Shown: in pieces, positions 59,376-64,000 of the stretch
Position numbering within the stretch: position 1 is the first letter of the stretch
How the letters are laid out: each line of letters opens with the position of its first letter
Assembly (NCBI RefSeq): GCF_938039215.1
Contig: NZ_CALHVI010000031.1
Span: 1 to 64,000, forward strand
Source: an uncultured Porphyromonas sp.
GTDB lineage: Bacteria > Bacteroidota > Bacteroidia > Bacteroidales > Porphyromonadaceae
DNA: 64,000 nt
Direction: 5' to 3'
Made by a program: the position numbers and the translations under genes
Notes under the pieces: generated by a model
The model's database searches: none
Told to the model about the DNA's origin: nothing
Seen by the model: only the letters and a program-made list of their open reading frames with translations

Positions 59376-59602
59376 AAAATCAGCACGCTCGGAGCTGGGG
59401 CAAATGTGGGTGAAATTCGGTCGGAGAAGCCTAGAGGTCTCGACCCGCTCACAGCCCGCTTGTAGAGCGGCTTCTCGAGGGGTCACGGCGGAGCGCTTCG
59501 AAGGGGGCATTTCGGACCCTACGGTAGGTCGCCGATAAAACCTACTGTAGGTCGCCTCGACGACCCACGGTAGGTCGCAGTGACGACCTACCGTAGGTTT
59601 CT
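59376..59602. repeat. long direct repeat, left copy (contains palindrome array copy 6)
   Basis: About 227 bp repeated at 63331-63555. The last 132 bp (59471-59602) are identical to 63424-63555; the first ~95 bp are clearly related but diverged, with a 2-bp length difference. The identical part ends with four palindrome units whose centres are 59523, 59546, 59569 and 59592 (23-bp period). Confidence 0.93.
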
Positions 59603-59670
59603 TTTGAGGGGTGCAGGACCACCCTCCTTCCCACTGCCTAGAGTGACGGAATAAGTTGGGGGTAAATCAG

Positions 59671-59678
59671 TACCTTTG
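59671..59678 (+). promoter_or_regulatory. -7 element of GLPGLI-TonB receptor operon
   Basis: TACCTTTG lies 50 bp before the ATG at 59728. A TTG occurs 12 bp upstream, shorter than the usual spacing. Confidence 0.5.
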
Positions 59679-59727
59679 AAACATCACCAATCAAGATTTA
59701 GGAGTCACACCATTCCAACATTTAAAC

Positions 59728-60525
59728 ATGAGAACGCTAAGCATCATCATCCTCACGCTCCTCGGCTACTACACACTGACAGCTCAGAGGCAAGACTCGG
59801 ACAGCATCGCTCACACCCTCCTAGTGGCGAACTACGAATACAGCTGTCGGAGCACCGACGCTCAGGGTAAGGATCTCACCGTCAGCTACGGACTCACCCT
59901 CCAGGTCGGACAGGATCAAGCCTGCACCATGGGACGCAAGCGACACGACGGAGAGAAGGATCAGAGCGAACAGCTACTCTATGTCCCCACCACCTGGCAG
60001 AACTACCCCAAGGGGCGCATGACCTCCGTCGAGATCATCCCGCCCTACCGCTACCTCACCACCGAGGCCATGAAGCAGATCAGCTGGACGGTACTCAGCC
60101 AGTACGATTCGATCTGTGGACACTCCTGCCAGAAAGCGACGGGCGAATACGCAGGTCTCAAATGGGAGGCTTGGTTCGCCGAGAGCCTACCTACCCGCTT
60201 CGGACCTTGGCGGCTCGGTGGACTACCTGGACTGATCCTTCGAGCCACATCGGAGGATGGTATCCACCGCTTCGAATGCCAGGGCGTAGAGGCAGTGAAG
60301 GAGGCTATCCGCTACAGCACACCAGAGGGAGCTGTGAAGTGCGCACGGAGCAAGTTCGTTGAGCTACGCAATCGCCTCTTCACCAATCCCAACTATCTGA
60401 GCAAACCCTACTACTATATCAAGCCCGACGAGATCAGTAGTATGACCGTCATGAACGGCACGATGACGCTGGGGGATGTCCCAGTCAACATGAAGCCGGC
60501 GAAGTTCCAGCCCCTAGACTACTAA
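59728..60525 (+). CDS. GLPGLI family exported protein
   Basis: A 265-residue protein with a signal peptide (cleavage near LTAQ, residue ~19) and the family signature GLPGLI at residues 165-170, preceded by the FGPWRLG segment typical of these proteins. GLPGLI proteins occur almost only in Bacteroidetes, usually beside TonB-dependent or porin-like outer-membrane proteins, and their function is not known. The next gene begins 6 bp downstream and is such a receptor, so they form one unit. Both lie inside the direct-repeat bracket 59376-63555. Confidence 0.88.
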   Translation: MRTLSIIILTLLGYYTLTAQRQDSDSIAHTLLVANYEYSCRSTDAQGKDLTVSYGLTLQVGQDQACTMGRKRHDGEKDQSEQLLYVPTTWQNYPKGRMTSVEIIPPYRYLTTEAMKQISWTVLSQYDSICGHSCQKATGEYAGLKWEAWFAESLPTRFGPWRLGGLPGLILRATSEDGIHRFECQGVEAVKEAIRYSTPEGAVKCARSKFVELRNRLFTNPNYLSKPYYYIKPDEISSMTVMNGTMTLGDVPVNMKPAKFQPLDY

Positions 60526-60531
60526 ACCCTC

Positions 60532-63174
60532 ATGTGTCGGCGCCTTCTGCTCCTCGTCACCCTCGTCCTGAGCTTCGCCTCCGTCGGAGCTCAGACTCAG
60601 ACGGTGACCCTCAGCGGTCAGCTACGCTCGGGCACGGAGCCTGTAGCGGGTGCCGTGCTAGCCCTGCTACAGCCCTCCGACTCCAGCCTCCTGACCTACA
60701 CCATCTCCGACAGCGAAGGGCGCTACCGACTCCAGCTAGAGACTTCGCTCCCCGCTCTGGTGCTTCGTGTCAGGAGCCTAGGCTTCAAGCGTCGGCTACT
60801 TCACCTCAAGGCCCAGTCCCAGACACTTGACCTCAACCTCGAGCACGAAGAGCGCCTCCTGCGTGAAGTCATCGTGAAAGCTCAGAAGCTCTGGGCACAG
60901 CGGGATACCCTCAACTACCTGGTCTCGGCCTACACCCTACAGCAGGATCGCACCATAGGCGACGTGCTGCAGCGCCTGCCCGGCATCACGATCGAGGACA
61001 ACAAGGTCATCAAGTACCAAGGCCTCCCCATCAACCGCTTCTACATCGAGGGCCTAGACCTACTACGTGGACGCTACGGCCTCGCCACCCAAGGGATTAG
61101 GGCGCAGGACATCTCCACCGTACAGGTACTGGAGCACCACCAGCCTGTGCGTGCCCTAGAGGACCAACAGAGCACCCAGCAGGCGGCCATCAACCTCAAG
61201 CTCACGGACAAAGCCAAGGGAATATGGTCCAAGGCTCTTCGCCTCGGTGCAGGAAGCTACGCTCCAGGTCCGCTGTGGGATGCCTCGCTTCAAGCCATGC
61301 ACTTCGGGAAGAAGCGACAGCACCTCCTCCGCTACAGCAGTGACAATCTAGGGCAGGAGTTCGACGATGCCGTAGCGCACTATGGAGGCTTCACCTCTGA
61401 GGACATCCGTCTGCTCAGCCTCGTAGTGCATGGCCGCCCTCCTGTAGGGAATGGGCTCTTCGGCTACCGTCATAGAGCTAACCTCAGCACGCTCACCCGA
61501 CTCGCCGACAGCGCAAGTCTCAGCTACAATCTCCACTACCGCCATCAGCTAGCCTACGGGAGCTCCTTCGCCAAGACCACCTACCTCCTCCCCGAGGGGG
61601 CTCAGCTACAGCTCACCGAGGACATCAGTGACCGCACACGGAGTCACGCCGCAGAGCTACAGCTAAACTACGAGAAGAACCACACGCAGAGCTTCTTCAG
61701 CTCCACCTTCTTCCTCTCGGGAGCGTGGGACGAAGGGCATGGGGAGATCCACTCCACAAGTATCAGAAATCCTCTCGTCGTAGGAGCAGGCTCCAAGAGG
61801 ACACAGAGCCTACAGACACTCCGCTACCGATCACTCCGCCTGAACAACCGCACCCGCTGGGTGCACCGAACGGCTGGGGGAGCGGGCTTCGAATGGAGCT
61901 CTACCAATAGCCTCAGCTATACCCCACAAGCCCTCAGCCTCGAGGGGACCAAGATAGCTCGGCAGGAGCTAGGAGTCAGCTCCTACTCCTCGGTCAATCG
62001 ATTCGAACTTCTAGGCAAGGTCAAGTCCCGACGCTGGACGCTCTCGGCCACGGGCCACCTGGATGCCACCTATACGACCCTTCACTCCCAGCTCACCCAC
62101 CCCGATATCCATCGGACTACTCAGGGTAAGCTCAGCCACCTACACTCGCGCCTAGCCTTTGGTCCCGTGGCACGCTACAGCCATGGAGCACTTCAGGGGA
62201 CGCTCACCCTCCCTCTAGCGCTCAGCTACACCGCTCTAGACAATATGCCCATCCTAGGAGAGAGCAATGATGCCCAGCGCCTTCGCTTCTACCTCCAGCC
62301 CTCCCTCTCCCTAGTCTGGAAGGCCAGTGACAGCTATAGTCTCCAGGCAAATGCCAGCTACAGCTCCAGCGAGACTCCCTGGCATCAGCTCCTCTCTGCG
62401 ACCGTGATGCAGAACTATCGTAGCCTGTCCCGCTACCGAGCGACCCTCCACGATAGTCCTACCGTGAACGCTGATGCACGGCTCTCCTACCGAGATCTCT
62501 TCAGTCGGATCTTCGCCCACATCGGAGCGGCATGGCACCACTCATGGAGTGACATCGCCTACGGCACGACCCTCGATGACGAGGGGCAGAGTTTCCTCGA
62601 GGCGACCTACATGCCCCACCACAGCGAGCGCTACACCCTCTCCGCCTACGGCCGTAAGGACATCGACTGGCAGACGATGCAGCTGGTGCTCTCGGCTTCG
62701 CTCTCCCAAAGCGATCAAGAGCTACTCCGTCAGGGAGATCGCATGAACTACCGAGCCCTAAGCTACAGCCTACTGGGCTCCCTAGGACTGGATCTCATCC
62801 GAGGCTACCGCCTGGAGTATGACGTCCGCTTTCAGGGACTAAGCTCGCATCTCGCTGGGCGAGAACTGAGAAGCAACGAACTGAATCAACGCCTCCAGCT
62901 CTCCCTCGACTTCCTCCCCACTCGCCTGCAGGGTAAGCTCCACGCCAAGCACTGCCATAATAATGGTGCCTACCTTGGTCGGCGAGACTTCCTCTTCCTC
63001 GGGGCAAGCCTGAGCTACAAACCTTCTAAACAAGTAGAACTCGTCCTCGACGGCGACAACCTCAGCGACATACGTAGCTACTCCATCCGCCGTCTGGAGG
63101 AACTAGAGGAATACTGGACCACCTACCACCTACGTCCACGCTCGCTCGTCCTATCCCTGCGCCTCTCCCTCTAG
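60532..63174 (+). CDS. TonB-dependent receptor-like outer-membrane barrel
   Basis: An 880-residue outer-membrane protein. Signal peptide (~1-20, ending SVGAQ), a carboxypeptidase-regulatory-like beta domain (~25-105, with GAVLALLQPSDSSLLTYT), a plug-like region (GDVLQRLPGITIED, then FYIEGLDLL, DISTVQVLEHHQPVRAL), and a long barrel ending in a Leu-rich strand, SLVLSLRLSL. It belongs to the group paired with GLPGLI proteins. No TonB box could be assigned by eye and the substrate is unknown. A hairpin terminator lies 95 bp downstream. Confidence 0.86.
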   Translation: MCRRLLLLVTLVLSFASVGAQTQTVTLSGQLRSGTEPVAGAVLALLQPSDSSLLTYTISDSEGRYRLQLETSLPALVLRVRSLGFKRRLLHLKAQSQTLDLNLEHEERLLREVIVKAQKLWAQRDTLNYLVSAYTLQQDRTIGDVLQRLPGITIEDNKVIKYQGLPINRFYIEGLDLLRGRYGLATQGIRAQDISTVQVLEHHQPVRALEDQQSTQQAAINLKLTDKAKGIWSKALRLGAGSYAPGPLWDASLQAMHFGKKRQHLLRYSSDNLGQEFDDAVAHYGGFTSEDIRLLSLVVHGRPPVGNGLFGYRHRANLSTLTRLADSASLSYNLHYRHQLAYGSSFAKTTYLLPEGAQLQLTEDISDRTRSHAAELQLNYEKNHTQSFFSSTFFLSGAWDEGHGEIHSTSIRNPLVVGAGSKRTQSLQTLRYRSLRLNNRTRWVHRTAGGAGFEWSSTNSLSYTPQALSLEGTKIARQELGVSSYSSVNRFELLGKVKSRRWTLSATGHLDATYTTLHSQLTHPDIHRTTQGKLSHLHSRLAFGPVARYSHGALQGTLTLPLALSYTALDNMPILGESNDAQRLRFYLQPSLSLVWKASDSYSLQANASYSSSETPWHQLLSATVMQNYRSLSRYRATLHDSPTVNADARLSYRDLFSRIFAHIGAAWHHSWSDIAYGTTLDDEGQSFLEATYMPHHSERYTLSAYGRKDIDWQTMQLVLSASLSQSDQELLRQGDRMNYRALSYSLLGSLGLDLIRGYRLEYDVRFQGLSSHLAGRELRSNELNQRLQLSLDFLPTRLQGKLHAKHCHNNGAYLGRRDFLFLGASLSYKPSKQVELVLDGDNLSDIRSYSIRRLEELEEYWTTYHLRPRSLVLSLRLSL

Positions 63175-63268
63175 GGGCGGGAGGCCAGCAGGAGCACGAC
63201 ACGCTAGCTCCGTATTATGTAGTGGCGACGCTCACGACACGTCCCAAGCACAACCCCCTTCAGACCTT

Positions 63269-63298
63269 ACAGCCAGAGCTTTGGGAAGCTCTGGCTGT
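63269..63298 (+). terminator. terminator of GLPGLI-TonB receptor operon
   Basis: ACAGCCAGAGCTT-TGGG-AAGCTCTGGCTGT followed by TTCTTTCT, a strong intrinsic terminator. Confidence 0.88.
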
Positions 63299-63330
63299 TT
63301 CTTTCTCGCCACGAGCATCCTTAGGAACAA

Positions 63331-63555
63331 AATCGGCGCGTGTGGAGCAGGAGTAAAGATGGGGGAAATTCGATCGGAAAAGCCCAGAGGTCTCGACCTG
63401 CCGACATCCCGCCTGTAGAAGGACTTCTCGAGGGGTCACGGCGGAGCGCTTCGAAGGGGGCATTTCGGACCCTACGGTAGGTCGCCGATAAAACCTACTG
63501 TAGGTCGCCTCGACGACCCACGGTAGGTCGCAGTGACGACCTACCGTAGGTTTCT
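63331..63555. repeat. long direct repeat, right copy (contains palindrome array copy 7)
   Basis: Partner of 59376-59602, in the same orientation, with 132 identical bases at 63424-63555. Palindrome centres lie at 63476, 63499, 63522 and 63545 (23-bp period). Confidence 0.93.
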
Positions 63556-63701
63556 AAAGCCACCATTAAGAAGTCCATGAAAGACCCTCCGAGGAAGAAG
63601 CATCCAGGCTGTTTATTCTCCGCCAACTCATCCTCCTCAAACTCCACCCCGATCAAAGCAACATCAATAAAGAAGATCCGCTTATCATGTCCCAAGGTCA
63701 A
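63495..63701 (-). other. unassigned open frame running into the repeat
   Basis: From a TTG just after a stop, about 50 codons read GHDKRIFFIDVALIGVEFEE and ENKQPGCFFLGGSFMDFLM before the frame passes into the palindrome array and stops there. The codon use differs from neighbouring genes (many TTG, GAT). It may be the 3' remnant of a gene cut by insertion of the repeat, but I recognise no family and it may be chance. Confidence 0.2.
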
Positions 63702-64000
63702 TCATGGGAAGGCTGATTAAACCTTGACCCTCCTCTGTGATCAAAAGGAGTGAGAAGCTATAAGCAAATCAAGCATAGGGGCTGACAGCTAGAGGCTAGG
63801 ACACTCAAAAACAAAGACATAGACGATCCACTCAATACAAGCCCCACCAAGTAGCCACAACAGCCCCTAGATACGAACTGTTATATCCATATATCCAGCC
63901 GACATATTCGGCATATATCTTCGAGCAGATGCCCTGCTCTTTCCAGCCACAAACAGCTGGACTACAACAGCTTTAACAAGCTTATAAAACGAGTGAACAA
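63702..64000. other. AT-rich intergenic end of window
   Basis: About 300 bases with many stops in all frames. It contains short inverted TATATCC/GGATATA-like and CAGCTGG-like sequences but nothing that can be named. A gene may begin beyond the window. Confidence 0.4.

Noticed and set aside
59671..63174. Composite transposon enclosing the GLPGLI-TonB genes
   Set aside because: The flanking direct repeats carry no transposase and no target-site duplication could be seen, so only a repeat bracket is claimed, not a transposon.

Overview
The window reads as a chromosomal segment of a Bacteroidales bacterium, most likely a GC-rich Porphyromonas. The evidence is the content and the signals: close relatives of the periodontal dipeptidyl peptidases DPP4 and DPP5, a FimA/Mfa-type fimbrillin lipoprotein, a GLPGLI protein beside a TonB-dependent receptor, a 191-residue superoxide dismutase with the P. 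gingivalis residue pattern, and promoters of the Bacteroidetes TTG-N19-TAnnTTTG type. No species name can be fixed from the sequence alone. There are no rRNA genes, no CRISPR array and no complete insertion sequence.

Layout. 1-9000: CvpA and HD-domain proteins, efp, a short malic enzyme, a TetR regulator, a carbonic anhydrase remnant, a lipoprotein, and the classic thrS-infC-rpmI-rplT cluster. 9000-20000: a fimbrillin-like lipoprotein, serC-serA-DUF1015, two small membrane proteins, lpdA and fhs. 20000-26150: an operon of one TonB-dependent receptor followed by three mutually related, histidine-bearing lipoproteins, the best candidate here for an undescribed (probably metal-uptake) system. 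26150-37100: DPP5, dnaX, carboxynorspermidine synthase, nicotinamidase, an M3 peptidase, cobyrinate diamide synthase and ispE. 37100-41000: five tRNA genes (Leu-GAG, Leu-CAG, Pro-TGG, Asp-GTC, Gln-TTG), an RNA methyltransferase with an Arg/Asp-rich tail, and a two-gene Panacea-type toxin-antitoxin cassette lodged between the tRNAs. 41000-59300: malQ, phoH, purC, gcvT, sodB, CYTH, Smr/DUF2027, purD, DPP4, queD, tRNA-Ala, DUF4286-ruvC, OmpA and a dihydroorotate dehydrogenase-like protein. 59300-64000: a GLPGLI protein plus TonB receptor-like protein, enclosed by two copies of a ~226 bp direct repeat.

Metabolic links. serA/serC make serine, fhs and gcvT feed one-carbon units into folate, and purC/purD use them for purines. 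Several surface and periplasmic peptidases (DPP4, DPP5, M3) fit an asaccharolytic, peptide-fermenting lifestyle, while malQ shows that intracellular glucan is also handled.

The most striking non-coding structure is a family of seven intergenic arrays. Each is built from 3-5 imperfect palindromes of the type CCTACNGTAGG whose centres are spaced exactly 23 bp apart. They lie in divergent, convergent and co-directional gaps alike, and look like a MITE or minisatellite family.
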